The notes beneath the pieces are model-generated. The model ran no database searches and was not told where the DNA came from. It saw only the letters and a list, made by a program, of their open reading frames with translations. From assembly GCA_032717465.1 (NCBI GenBank), contig CM064666.1, forward strand, positions 5,756,028 through 5,820,027: 64,000 nucleotides of DNA, in the 5' to 3' direction. How positions within the stretch are numbered: the first letter of the stretch is position 1; each line of letters opens with the position of its first letter. Below are positions 23,182 to 33,501 of this stretch, piece by piece. A program made the position numbers and the translations under genes. Source of the DNA: Coenobita brevimanus. Taxonomy: Eukaryota > Arthropoda > Malacostraca > Decapoda > Coenobitidae.

Positions 23182-23204
23182 AAATGTATATACATATATA
23201 TATC

Positions 23205-23249
23205 CGGCCTTAATAACCAGGGGCTTCTGCCCCAATGGTTGATAGGCCA
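23205..23249 (+). promoter_or_regulatory. LINE-A 3'-terminal hairpin (copy 3)
   Basis: CGGCCT...AACC.GGGGC-TTCT-GCCCC..GGTT...AGGCCA, followed at once by poly(A). The middle stem is AACC/GGTT as in copy 2. Confidence 0.78.
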
Positions 23250-23271
23250 GAAAAAAAAAAAAAAGTGCAGG

Positions 23272-24062
23272 ACGGCACTGATGATGTGCAACACAACACC
23301 TGACGCCCGCGCCTTCTGAAATCAGCCGACGAATTCGGAAAATATTAGTGCCATTGTCCACTAAAATATATGTGGGAATATCGACTGTAGTAGAACTGAG
23401 ACGTTTCCTCAAAGCAAGAGGAATACCATGCCTTTAAATAGTTGGGTCGCTGATTTTGGCCCCGTAAGATTTCAGACGTAATATTCTTTCTCTTATTAAG
23501 TGTATAATGGAATCATATCAGGCTTAGCCAAGTGAAAGATTACGATCTTTGGAAACTGTATGATAAACTTTTCCAACAACTGAGATTCATAACACTTGGT
23601 AAAAATGTGCCGAAATACAAACGCACACAATAAGCTTTCATGGTTTTTAATAAACTCCGTGAAGAATTTTTCATTGTAAATCTCATGTAGCATTTTATTA
23701 AAATATCTTTGATTAATATAATCCTGGTATAATGCTCTAAGCATGAGTAATAATCTCCATAGGATTTTTTTTTTTTTTTAAGGAAAGTACACCAACTCTG
23801 AGCTGGTAGTGACCCCATGCTATTTAGTGACCCGGCAAAAACTGGCATTTTTCAGGAGTTTGTGGAGGCTCTGATTGGCAAAAGTACGCGCTCTCTGAGT
23901 GCTTTTAGTTGTTGTTGGTGTTGGTGTTGGTGGTTGTCGTGCCATTGTTGTTTTTGTTGCTGCTACTGTCCTGGTTGTTGTTAGAGACTCACCTGGACGT
24001 GAACCCGGTGGAATGTAGGAGAAACTGCCTTTTTCCTGCAATCCACCAACCTCAGATCGAGG
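23272..24062. other. Intergenic DNA, nothing recognised
   Basis: Contains a poly(T) at 23766 and a GTT/GTTG-rich patch at about 23908-23984. No gene-like frame with a known domain. Confidence 0.4.
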
Positions 24063-24869
24063 TTAACCCTCCGTAGGCCATGTTGTCAGACTGACCCCTA
24101 CACATTTTTAAAATGGTGCTATTCAGCCACATAATGTTTTAGGGATTTAGAGAACAATAACTGTGTCTTTGGCCGGTGTATAAGCACACAGCATTTGAGT
24201 GGAAAGACTCTTATAGTGCAGGAGTAAGGAGGGCGCAAACTTCATTAGGAGTCATTTGGTGCCCCCACCTAGCGTTCCGTCTTTTTTTTTTTTTTTTTTT
24301 TTTTCAGATTCTAGGTATTATTGTCCATGTCGCTGAATGTTGAGATACTTTAGAGTCAGCGGGGCAGAATCGTAGAAGCTCCTCCCATTTCTGATACTGA
24401 TAATGATACTTGCAGTGATTTATCTGATGTCAAAATCATTCAGGGGTTTTCTGATTATAAACAAGTCAGTGTTGTTTATGTTTACTTGATTTGTAAATCA
24501 TTCAGGGGTTTTCTGAATATAAATGTCAGTCTTGTTTATGTTTTGATTACATAGATTCAATAAATTTTTTGTGTGTCATTTTATTGTTATATTGTTTTTT
24601 CATGTGGTATTATAACTGATAATACAATTTATTTTATAATGTTAAAAGCATGCTGAATGAAGAAGAATGTTATAACCTATAAATATATGCCACATTATTC
24701 ATTGACAACGCTGGGTTGTAGCCTTATAACCAACCAACACGTGTTCCCTACGTGACAAGAAGTGGGTTGGCGAAGGGTTAGTGTCCCTACCCGGAAAACA
24801 ACTGACTAAAAATACGAAGAAGAAGCCTTGGACCAGGACTAACCAACAAGTGACAACTAAGGACCGTAC

Positions 24870-25520
24870 CATGGACATGGTATGGATTGCAACATGGAAT
24901 GTAAGGGGTGTGAATGACAAGGTGAAAAAGAGAGACATTGTAGAGGTGCTTCGGGGTGCAAAAGTGGATGTATGTGGAATAACTGAGACTAAATAGCGAG
25001 GTGAGACTGTTAGAGAATTGGAATATGGATGGAATATATGCGTGGGAGTGGGCAAGAATGAGAGGGCAAAAGGAGTGTGTACTGTCGTGTGCAAGAGATG
25101 GAATCAGAATATAAGAGAGAATGGATAAGTTGGCACAAGGATTGTGTAGGTAAGATTGAAAGTTAGGCTTCAAATGTGGGTGGCTGTGTGTGTGTATGTG
25201 TATGTGCCAATGCAAGATCAAGCAAGCAGATTGAAAGAAGAATTCTGGACAAATGTGGAAGCATGCATGGAAAAGTTTGAAAGGAATGAGAGAGAATTTT
25301 TGAATGAAGATATGAACGGAAAAGTAGGGAATGAGAAAGTGGGTGGAGTAGTTGGTGAGTGGGGTGTGCCTGCAGAACTGAATAAGAATGGCAGTGCCTA
25401 GTGGATGTGTTTGCAGGGAAGGGTTGGTGATAGCCAATACCCTCCTTAGACACAAAATAATCCACAGGTATATGTGGCAAGTGATGAGAAGAGTGGGTGT
25501 TGAACTGAATGAACGGAAGG
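24870..25520 (+). pseudogene. LINE-B1 endonuclease domain, degraded
   Basis: Starts MDMVWIATWNVRGVNDKVKK, the WNVRG string typical of the first block of APE-type LINE endonucleases, then VDVCGITETK followed by an in-frame TAG where the family would carry a Trp-type residue. Further pieces (VCVYVPMQ, FWTNVEACMEKFE, EDMNGKVG) continue in shifting frames. It then runs into a (TG)n tract. Confidence 0.8.
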
Positions 25521-25526
25521 CAGTGA

Positions 25527-25544
25527 CTGATTGTGTGTGTGTGT

Positions 25545-25633
<89 letters not shown>

Positions 25634-25638
25634 TGTGT
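25527..25638 (+). repeat. (TG)n microsatellite with rare TATG interruptions
   Basis: About 55 dinucleotide units within the endonuclease/linker region of LINE-B1. Sits close to the hAT insertion. Confidence 0.95.
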
Positions 25639-25698
25639 GCATAATAGAATGAGAAGGTGTCTAATGGAAGCAAGAGCATACAGAGGTTGGGGAAGTGC

Positions 25699-25706
25699 AC
25701 TACCAC
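25699..25706. repeat. hAT target-site duplication (left)
   Basis: ACTACCAC, repeated exactly at 26842-26849. Eight bases is the hallmark length for hAT elements. Confidence 0.9.
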
Positions 25707-26102
25707 CAAAGCTGGGAATAGCGCCGCCGCTACTATTTTAATAGCGATGGTGGTAACGCCATTACTTTTTTTTTTAGCCAGTAGCGGACCTGAGAGCGCA
25801 GCTACTTTTTGGCCGTACTCACGCGTTACCGCACTCCTCGCTACTCACGCGACGAATACAGGTCCGGAGTCGGTGAGTACATATAGATATGCCGACGGTT
25901 TTGTTGTATTTTTTAATGACGAAAAATAATACTTGCGTCAATTCCGTCAATTAATGATGTTTGTTCTACATTACATCAGTAATTTATTAATTATTGTTTA
26001 TTAGTAATGTGGAATAATTAGACAGGAATTTGTTAGTTAATTATCGATCATTTAAATTAAATAAAGATAAATTAGGATGTCAGCCAGATGTAGGTAATGC
26101 TA

Positions 26103-26144
<42 letters not shown>

Positions 26145-26841
26145 ACCTACCTATCCCCGTCTCTAACTCGGAACTCCCGCTCTCTCCTTCACTCTCTCTT
26201 TCAGACAAATTTTTACTCACTACGTTATTATTTCGTAACAGTATGTTACTTTCTGTTTAAAGTAATGGAAATAAAAAAACATTGCTATTGGATAAATAGC
26301 CTTTAAAAAAAAAGCCCCAGTTCATTTTTACTTTCTTTTTAGTACATATCCTAAATATATCATTGAAAATATAATACATCTATAAAATATGTATCAATGG
26401 TAGGCCACATTTTTTTGCCTTTCATTTACGTACTGTATATTGCTTTCAGTAGGTATACTAGGTAACAATGTAAAAGAACATTTGTTACATTATACAGTAA
26501 ATAGCTTTTTCCTGTACCTTTGGCTCTAAGCTTCATTAAAGTGACACCGGTATGTATTTTTTTTTTTTTTCAGCATAAGTATATACTGACATTACTGGTA
26601 CACAACATAACCACTCAGACTGACTAATATTATCAAAACAGTATATAGTGTATTGCTATATCACAGATTTTTGTTAACCTTTCCTTCGTGTACCTTTTTC
26701 TTATCCAAAGTAGCGGTAGCGGGAACGGGAGCGTCGCTACATTTCGTATCAAGTAGCGAAACTAGTAACGCCACTACTTTTTCGAGCTAGTAACAGGAAT
26801 GGGAGCGCCGCTACTTTTTATTAGTAGCGTTCCCAGCACTG
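25707..26841. mobile_element. Non-autonomous hAT element, 1135 bp
   Basis: Left end CAAAGCTGGGAATAGCG. The right end read inward on the opposite strand is CAGTGCTGGGAACGC. The shared GCTGGGAA core gives terminal inverted repeats, and an exact 8-bp duplication ACTACCAC flanks the element. GTAGCG-type hexamers are abundant on both strands within roughly 150 bases of each end (for example around 25722-25860 and 26710-26830), as expected for transposase-binding subterminal repeats. No transposase is encoded. An (AC)n tract lies at 26104-26139. Confidence 0.92.
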
Positions 26842-26869
26842 ACTACCACCTGGTGATGATAAAAGTCAA

Positions 26870-27837
26870 TGTTCAAATGAACTGGAAGAATAAAGGAAGG
26901 GAAAGACAAGAGGAACTAGTTCATACAAGGAGGGTTGAAAGAATGGAAGAGGTTGGAAAAAAGGCAGAATATGAGAGAAAAGGAAGAACGATTGGGTAAA
27001 CATGATTTGGAGCAGATGGGGGACATGGAAAGTGTGTGCAAGATATTCACAGAAGAAATCTGTGCAGCATGTGAGGTGGTGTGTGGGGTGAAGAGAAAAC
27101 GAAAAGAGGTGCAAGGAACAGCATGGTGAAATGAACAGGTGAGACAGGCTGTGGTACAAAAGAAGAAAGCATATAGTGAGGGGATGAGAAAGAGATGTAT
27201 GAAGAAAATTAAGAGACAGAAGAGAAAGGTGAAAAGCATAATGAGAGAGAGAAAGAAGAGAGCAGACGAGGAATTTGGAATATAAGAAAATGTTCTGGAA
27301 AGAGGTAAAGAGAGTAAGACAGGATGATAAAGAAGATAGTCATGGAGTGAAAGAGATAAATGGTAGATTGCTAGTGGAGAAGGGAGAAAAATTGAGGAGA
27401 TAGAACACTTTATCGAATTGTTGAACACAGAGAATGAAAGTAATATGAGTATAAGGTGCTGGGGAATGGTTGGGAGAAGGAGGGACTGAGAAGAGAGGAA
27501 AAAATCATTAGGACGGAAGTTGTGTAAGTAATGAAGAAAGTCAAAATGGGCAAAGCACCAGGAACTGATGGACTATATGGTGAAATGCTGAAGCATCGGG
27601 GTGAGATAGTAGAATGGATGTGGAAGATGTGCAGATTGGTCTGGGATGAAGGTAGAGTCCCGAAGGATTGGAAGTCAGGCATCATCATTCCCTTGCACAA
27701 AGGAAAAGGGGAAAAATAAGTGTGTGGTATTCATAGGGGTATTTGTCTTCTTAGAGTAAGAGGAAGAGTATATGGAAGGACACTTATTGACAGAATTTGA
27801 GAAATAAAAGAGGCTTTAATTGGAGAACAGGGATGTT
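26870..27837 (+). pseudogene. LINE-B1 linker and N-terminal RT, broken
   Basis: Pieces match the 49.3 kb copy: EERLGKHDLEQMGDMESVCK, FTEEICAACEVVCG, then a TGA at about 27127 where the family has TAWW. After several shifts, KVKMGKAPGTDGLYGEMLKH, DEGRVPKDWKSGIIIPLHKG and a stop at 27717-27719 follow. It ends at the TTAA used by PB-A. Confidence 0.82.
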
Positions 27838-29838
27838 TTAACCCATGCATCCCCAGAGACCTGAATATACATCCTGATGTTTTGTCACAGCTAGCTCCGG
27901 AGACATGAATTAACATCCTGCAATTGCAAACTCTGTCACGGCCACATTTTTCAAAACCCATGGGGGATTTTTGACAGGCAAGCAGGGCAGACGTTCCTAT
28001 ACCTGCCAACAGGCGGCAACCCACACTAATCACGTGTGACCCGCACGGGCCGCACGCTCGTCCATTCTGTTACCTGCATGGCACGCCGAGGTCTTTCTGA
28101 GGAGGCTATACAAACTCTATTGGACACCTTTATAGGTAGTAGTGATTCCCCACTTGATGACGATGTCCAAGACAAAGATTATGTGCTGCATGAGGAAGTA
28201 TCCAGTAGTAGTGATGAGGAGGTACCTTCCTCAAGGAAGGTGAAGTATGTGGGGTGCCGCATGGCTAGGGAAGGACCTCCTGCACCCCATGCACGTTCAC
28301 GAGCCTCTCTTCTGCCTCAAGATGAAGGTGCGAGCGACAACGAGGACGAGGGGGAAGGACGTCATAAGGATTCCTGGTTGGGGAAAGAAATGATTTCCCC
28401 ACAGGGAGGCAGTGAACGAGTCCTGCAAAGTGTAAGGTCAGCCCTTATTTCTACATTTGGAGAAAGTGAAATTGTTGGGGGAATGGTGGGTAGTGAAAGT
28501 GAAAGTGTTGGGGGCAGGCAGGCCGCACCTGGGTGACCACGTGGGGAGGAACCAAAGCCCAGCACCTCATATGCTGAGCCCAGCACATCCCGCACTCAGC
28601 CACGGCCATTCTTCTCTCCAGTTTCTTCCCGCACCTCCTCCCCACAGCCCTGAGTGGTGGGGCAGGGAAGCAAAGGGAAGGGAAAGGGGAAGGGAAAAGG
28701 GAGAGGGAAGAGGAGCGCAAGTGGGGAAGGATGCCGCTCTATGCCTCTCTAACCTACACCACCACCATCCCCTCCCCATCCTTCTGTCCATTATGACGAG
28801 GGTGACGATGGAGACAACGATGAAGAAAACATGTTCTGAGTCTGGAAAGTTGGAAATGATTTTATTCCCATCAATCACCCCTTCACGGAGGCTTGGAGGT
28901 CAGGCTGCAATGCACCTGGCGTATGTGCTGGCTCCTCTAGGTTGGATTTTTTTTCCAGTTATTTTTCAACTCGGAGTTTGTGGAGGAGATCTGTGTACAA
29001 ACAAACACTTATGCACAGAGCCAGGTGCAAGCCAGTGAGCGTGAAGGGACCCAGAGAGAGCACAGCAAGCAGTATGAGTATCCAGTCAGTGCAGGTAAGA
29101 TGTACCTATTGTTGGCCCGGGTGCTTTTGATGGATATTGTGGGAAAAAAAAAAAAGTAAAGGCATACTGGACTACGGACTCATTAGTCAGCACACCATTA
29201 TTTGGTAAGGTAATGAGTCGTAAGAGGTTTCAGCAAAGAATGAGCTGCCTGCACTTTTATGATGCTGATCACCCAAGCACAGCCTTCAGCACTACTATTA
29301 ATAATGTGTGTAGTTGTGCTATATGACACTGTAAATAATTGTTAATCATTGTAAATATATTCTAGTGGTTGTGTAAAGTTAGAAACAGTAGAGTGTAAGT
29401 GGAAAAGACACACACACACACAGTCAGTACAGTGTGCGATCAGTTGTCGATTTCTGTGTGTTCTGTCTGTACACATATGCTTATATACCCTATAATACTA
29501 TATGCACCCTATTGTATTCTTGTAAGACTTACCAGTTTCTATGTAATAAATCTCTTTGTATGTTCCTTGAGTGTTTTAGCCATATCTGGTAGAGTTACCT
29601 ATAGCATAGGCTGGGAGAATGAGAGCGCAAGGTGGGCCTTCATAGAGATACCAAGGAGGTATTAAGATATCGCATTTCTTGGCCCAGGTGAGGACTTTAA
29701 AGGTTGTTTTCCATTGTTTTTCATCAAAAGCGGAGGTTTTAGGCAAAAAAACCGAGGTCAAAAATTTGCCGGGTCTGCAGGTTTTCTAAGGTCCAATAGA
29801 TAGACAGACAGAAAAGTTGCCGGGGCTGCACGGGTAAA
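27838..29838 (+). mobile_element. PB-A: piggyBac element inserted at TTAA
   Basis: The left flank is TTAA (27838-27841). The right flank is TAAA (29835-29838), a one-base change from TTAA. The ends are CCCATGCATCCCC and, inverted, CCCGTGCAGCCCC (two mismatches). The LINE-B1 sequence continues across the site (GAACAGGGATG... to GAAGGGAAAAGG). The element itself is 27842-29834. It keeps pieces of a piggyBac transposase. Near its right end a subterminal string (TTGCCGGGTCTGCAGG) is repeated closer to the tip (TTGCCGGGGCTGCACGGG). Confidence 0.88.
28078..29335 (+). pseudogene. piggyBac transposase remnant (N-terminal half)
   Basis: ATG at 28078 opens a frame with MARRGLSEEAIQTLLD and an acidic stretch (DDDVQDKDYV, SSSSDEEV), the usual start of piggyBac-family transposases. 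That frame ends at 28536. Later, in shifting frames, come WKVGNDFIPINHPF (about 28847-28890), LDFF, FVEEICVQTNTYA, YLLLARVLLMDIVG and KAYWTTDSLVSTPLFGKVM then FQQRMSCLHFYDADH (about 29157-29270). These match in order the conserved N-terminal domain of the family. The catalytic Asp region is absent. Dead by stops, shifts and truncation. Confidence 0.85.
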
Positions 29839-29849
29839 GAAGGGAAAAG

Positions 29850-30555
29850 GTTGCTTAGATCTGACATTCACGCTTAAGTCTTTAGTGGAAAAGTTCCTAG
29901 AGAAGGGAAGGAAGCTTTATGCAGCCTTCATGGATTTGGAGAAAGGATTTGATAGAGTGGATAGACACGGAATGTGGAAAGTATTAAGGACATATGGAGT
30001 AAATGGGAAGTTGCTGAATGCCGTGAAGAGTATATACGAGGGTGTTAAGGCTTCAGTGCGTGTGGAGGGTGAACTGAGTGAAATTTCCTATCTGGAGGTT
30101 GGACTGAAAAAGGGTTGTGTCATGTCTCCATGGTTGTTCATTCTGTACATGTATGGGGTTATAAAAGGGACTCAAGTCAAAAGTGAGAGAAGTGGAAATG
30201 AGTTACTTGAGAGGAGTATGTGGAGTCATATGGAGACAGACTGACAAATGAGGAAGTGAAGGAGCATTGCAGTGTGGATGTGGATGTGATATAAAGTATA
30301 TACATTGGCGTAGTTTGGCCATATGGAGATGATGGAGAGTGAGAGACTAACGAGGAGAGTGTGAGTGAGGTAGAGGGGAGAGAGGGAGGGGGAGGCCAAG
30401 GATGAGATGGAGGTATGGAGTAGAGAGGTATATGAGAGAGGGGAGGTGTGAACTAGGAGCAGACCAGTGAAATGGTGGGAGACAGGGCAACATGGAGGCA
30501 ATTTTTTTGTGGACACCCCTTACGGGATTAAGGCATCTGACAATAAACAGATAGA
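29850..30555 (+). pseudogene. LINE-B1 RT core and 3' end with internal deletion
   Basis: Frame 29885-30244 contains FMDLEKGFDRVDRHGMWKV (motif A), VGLKKGCVMSPWLF (motif B) and then VIKGTQVKSERSGNELLERS. The last part corresponds to a region some 150 codons further on in the 49.3 kb copy. The segment with the catalytic Asp pair is therefore deleted. A 3' UTR with GGGATTAAGGCATCTGAC follows. Confidence 0.85.
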
Positions 30556-30824
30556 GTACTCATTATATGTGCCAACGTTCAAAAATTTTGAAAGAAATAA
30601 AAATTTTACTTTTATTAAAAAACAAAACACAGAAACGCAAAAGGGACACATAGTGGTTTGGCTACATGCGTCGTGACCTGGGCAACATATGTACAAAATT
30701 TAACGTTTGTAACTTTGTGCATATGGCAGAAAACCAAAAATTAAGTTGGGGTCTTTCAAGACCCAACATGGCATTATGGGTTACGTTTTTTTTTTTTTTT
30801 TTTTTTAACCTGTCGTGTGAAGGA
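30555..30824 (+). mobile_element. Right end of PB-C copy 1
   Basis: Aligns with 35260-35499 of PB-C copy 2, including GGGACACA/GGGACACT, GGGCAACATATGTACAAA and the tip GTGAAGGA before TTAA. A poly(T) of about 22 bases (30786-30807) is specific to this copy. Confidence 0.75.
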
Positions 30825-30949
30825 TTAAAGAGAGAGATGGCTGCCTGCCTTACAGGGTCAAGGTTCGGATCCTAGTGCGGGTAGCTGCCGCCACTCGACT
30901 CTGGTGTCTATCCACCCTCCGTGAATGGGTAGGTAAAATGAACCTGAGG

Positions 30950-31275
30950 TAACATATAGTGGAGGTAACACGTATGATAAGTAACATGTTGCGAAAGCAG
31001 GAGGGTAACACGTAGGGGAGGTAACACATAGGGGAGGTAGGAGAGTAACACAAAGAGGAGGTAACACATAGGGGAGGTAGGAGGGTAACACGTAGGAGAG
31101 GTAACACATAGGGGAGGTAGGAGGGTAACACAAAGAGGAGGTAACACATAGAGGAGGTAGGAGAGTAACACGCAAGGGAGGTAGGAGGGTAACCCATAGG
31201 GGAGGAAGGAGGTTAACACATAGGGGGCGTAGGAAGGTAACACATGTGGTAGGCAGGAAGATAACACGAAGGGGA
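30950..31275. repeat. Minisatellite of GTAACACATAGGGGAGGTAGGAGG-type units
   Basis: Units of about 16 and 24 bases alternate: GTAACACATAGGGGAG followed or not by GTAGGAGG. About 15 units with point variation. They translate to repeats in every minus frame, which is the reason for Pro/Leu/Tyr-rich frames there. Confidence 0.9.
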
Positions 31276-31905
31276 GGTAATTCCTTAACCTTGATGAGGT
31301 GGCCTTGAATAAAAGGGCTATTAATGGGTAAGCCGCCACAGGTTCAAAGGCCTAAGTTACGGAGATAAGCACTGTGGCTATGCGTCTGACCGCGCGTATT
31401 CACCACTTTTACCTTAACACCTTCTTGTAACTCATTAATACAAACTGTCAGTATTAAAAAAAATAAAAAATAGTGTTTAATCATGAAGAAAGATGTACAG
31501 TCAGGGAAAGTTCCACATTACCCACCTCCCGTAGCACTGGTGTGAGACGGGTGAATGTGAATCGGCAGCCAGACCTGGCATGTCTGGTAACTGTGAGTGT
31601 GAAGGAAGGGGAGGCGGGGGACTGGGGACATAGGGTTTGGTGATAGATTGGGAATCACGTGTAAGTCTGCAATGTATGACTTGGACGATGTGTTTGTGTT
31701 AATAGTAAGGATAAAAAAAAATGAAAATAAGATGTCTGTAGTTAGTATTGTCAGGAAAATTATGGATGTTCGCTGGTTTCGGACAGAGGTTTGAATGCTT
31801 TCACTCCCTCTCGACTTTAACATGAGACGTTTCCCAAGGAGATATTCGTAACAGTATACCATACGAGTATATATTTTGTGTTGACTCGAAAACTAAACCA
31901 CTATA

Positions 31906-32090
31906 TTATCTATCCATCCATCTGTATATCTACCTATCTATCTATCTGTCCATCAACTTGTCCATGTCTATATACCTATCTATCCATCAGTCTATCTACC
32001 TATCTATCCATCTGTCTATCGGCCTATCTGTCTACCCATCTACTCACCCATCTACCCACCCACCTACCTACCCACATACTTACCCACCTA
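31906..32090. repeat. Imperfect TATC/CATC/TACC microsatellite
   Basis: A run of four-base steps with drift from TATC to CATC and TACC, ending next to (TA)n at 32107. Confidence 0.9.
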
Positions 32091-32098
32091 TTTATAAA

Positions 32099-32106
<8 letters not shown>

Positions 32107-32187
<81 letters not shown>
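32107..32187. repeat. (TA)n microsatellite
   Basis: About 40 TA units. A second tract of about 24 units lies at 32310-32357. Confidence 0.95.
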
Positions 32188-32189
<2 letters not shown>

Positions 32190-32304
32190 AATTCGTTTAA
32201 ATTTATTTATTTATTCTGTCATCCCACTAAAAGCATCCACCTGCAAACATTTCCAGTGTTATTCTGGTAATTATTCATCTCGAACTTTGAGTCTAGGGTA
32301 GTAA

Positions 32305-32309
<5 letters not shown>

Positions 32310-32357
<48 letters not shown>
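32310..32357. repeat. (TA)n microsatellite
   Basis: About 24 TA units, within the loop of the long inverted repeat. Confidence 0.95.
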
Positions 32358-32371
<14 letters not shown>

Positions 32372-32699
32372 GCGATTAACAGGTTTTTCGTTTTCCTTTT
32401 GACTGAACGACATGGGAAGTCCTAATTATAAGATCAGTCTCTGTAATTATCTTTCCTATCGAACATTACAAAACGAATGCAAAGAATCATACTTTTAACA
32501 GTAAACATGTATTCATAATGTGACATGAGCAACTCTCTAAACCCTCCCACCCCTGGCCACCCTCCCTCCCACTCACAGTAACCAGACAAGTGGGGTGTAG
32601 CTGCTGTTTCGTGACTATTCGTCGACCACCAATATTCTGAATACTGGGCAATGAGGAACTTTCCCTGACTGTATCATGAATTACCTGGAATCCGAACCC

Positions 32700-32790
32700 T
32701 TACCCAACTCTCTATGAAGATCTGGAAGGAAGAGAGATCTGGGCTTCCTTGTATGGCGGAGTTGGAAGAGGAGCTGACATTTTTAGACGC
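32700..32790 (-). pseudogene. Cytochrome P450 exon relic 1
   Basis: On the minus strand it reads SNSAIQGSPDLSSFQIF, a clear relative of SNPALLGRPDLFTFKIF in the exon at 33.5 kb. A GTAAGG donor-like string follows at about 32705. The 5' half of the exon is not recognisable. It is a decayed duplicate; both copies lie on the same strand. Confidence 0.65.
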
Positions 32791-32846
32791 CTGATCCTTA
32801 TTTAATCTCTGGGTGTTAACAGGAATATAACAAGGATGTTATCATA

Positions 32847-32965
32847 CTCACCCGGTAATTCACGAAGAAGGAAAAGATCTGGAATGAGTAAAAATTCGAT
32901 CTTCCCTTCATAGCAGGGTTGATGGAGTTAATTGAGAAATTGCTTGAAATTGTACAGGATGGTCC
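32847..32965 (-). pseudogene. Cytochrome P450 exon relic 2
   Basis: The minus strand encodes INPAMKGRSNFYSFQIFSFF, ending at a perfect GTGAGT donor (about 32847). The upstream half (ILYNFKQFLN) fits only in another frame with a stop, so the exon is frameshifted. It is homologous to the exon at 33502-33635. Confidence 0.6.
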
Positions 32966-32969
32966 ACAT

Positions 32970-33500
32970 ATAAAGCAACCGAATATTTGTGCGTTGCAGG
33001 GACGGTTCAGTCAGCGCTACCATTATTCTCCCTGCATCATTTTGTACTTCCCAAAACACTGTTCATGTTTTATGGTGTCTTTTATTTATTTATTCTTTAT
33101 TTCTTTATATACTTGCTTCATTTCATTGCATAGATGACTAAGTTTTCCAGAAAACAACTACGCTCTTTTATCCTCTAACTTGGACTATAATCATCATCTG
33201 TCCATTTTTAATTCTGAGTTTTAACAGATTAACACAAGAAAATGATACTAGTCACGAAGAAGTCCTTCTGTGGAAAAATTTAGAGCCATAATATTATCTT
33301 ATTCTGCCTATGAACTATGTGAGCTAAGGTGTTAAATGTAAATAATCTATTCCAATTAACTTAAAAGGACGTAAAAGAACCTCATGAGCCGTCCTCGCAA
33401 CACACAAGATTGATGAGTGCAATATACAGACCACCTGTACATGTTATGAAAAAGGACATCGGCGTTAAAAAGTAATATGAAGGAATGGTTTATCTCTTTA
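32970..33500. other. Putative intron or intergenic DNA between P450 pieces
   Basis: AT-rich with no recognisable exon or repeat. Confidence 0.35.
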
Positions 33501-33501
33501 C

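Larger units (their letters stand above)
21921..23264 (+). mobile_element. LINE-A copy 3, 5'-truncated
   Basis: Begins inside RNase H at ATGAGCAGGCTGACTTACTT and runs to a 14-base poly(A). It contains the ORF2 C-terminus, the two 240-bp 3' UTR units (GTTGACAGTT at 22481, GCCGACAGCT at 22721), the internal (TA)n/(TG)n/(TA)n region and the terminal hairpin. The 7-bp duplication GTGCAGG flanks it. Typical outcome of incomplete target-primed reverse transcription. Confidence 0.93.
24700..30555 (+). mobile_element. LINE-B1 copy with 5' part, carrying nested hAT and piggyBac elements
   Basis: The only B1 copy here with endonuclease sequence. In order: a probable 5' UTR, endonuclease (about 24870-25520), a (TG)n expansion, hAT insertion (25707-26841), N-terminal linker and early RT (26870-27837), PB-A insertion (27842-29834), RT core (29850-30170), then an internal deletion that joins VIKGTQ directly to the C-terminal region, and a 3' UTR ending ACGGGATTAAGGCATCTGAC near 30545. 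The target duplication is not clear. It is multiply broken and inactive. Confidence 0.85.
24063..30828 (+). mobile_element. PB-C copy 1: piggyBac-like element split by a LINE-B1 insertion
   Basis: The left end is TTAA (24063-24066) then CCCTCCGTAGGCC. The right end is ...GTGTGAAGGA then TTAA (30825-30828). Both halves align with PB-C copy 2 (34588-35499). The left half shares CATTTTTAAAATG and CAGCCAC/AAGCCAT next to the end. The right half shares GGGACAC, CTGGGCAACATATGTACAAA and ATATGGCAGAAA. The interior is interrupted from about 24700 to 30555 by LINE-B1. No transposase core remains, so it is a non-autonomous element defined by its ends and TTAA target. Confidence 0.75.
31480..32690. repeat. 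Diverged long inverted repeat with microsatellites in the loop
   Basis: An arm at about 31490-31615 is the reverse complement of about 32550-32680. Best-conserved blocks are ACAGTCAGGGAAAGTTCC (31497 against its complement ending near 32677) and TGTCTGGTAACTGTGAGTG (31579 against its complement near 32573-32591, one mismatch). The roughly 0.9 kb between the arms is mostly TATC/CATC and (TA)n tracts. It could be a decayed DNA transposon or an inverted duplication. No coding capacity. Confidence 0.6.

Noticed and set aside
28457..29038. Long plus-strand frame within PB-A
   Set aside because: Its first half is low-complexity Gly/Arg/Glu and His/Pro sequence in the wrong frame. The piggyBac signatures run through other frames.
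30840..30890. B-box-like GGTTCGGATCC, possible tRNA or SINE head
   Set aside because: No A box at the right distance and no cloverleaf pairing that I could draw.
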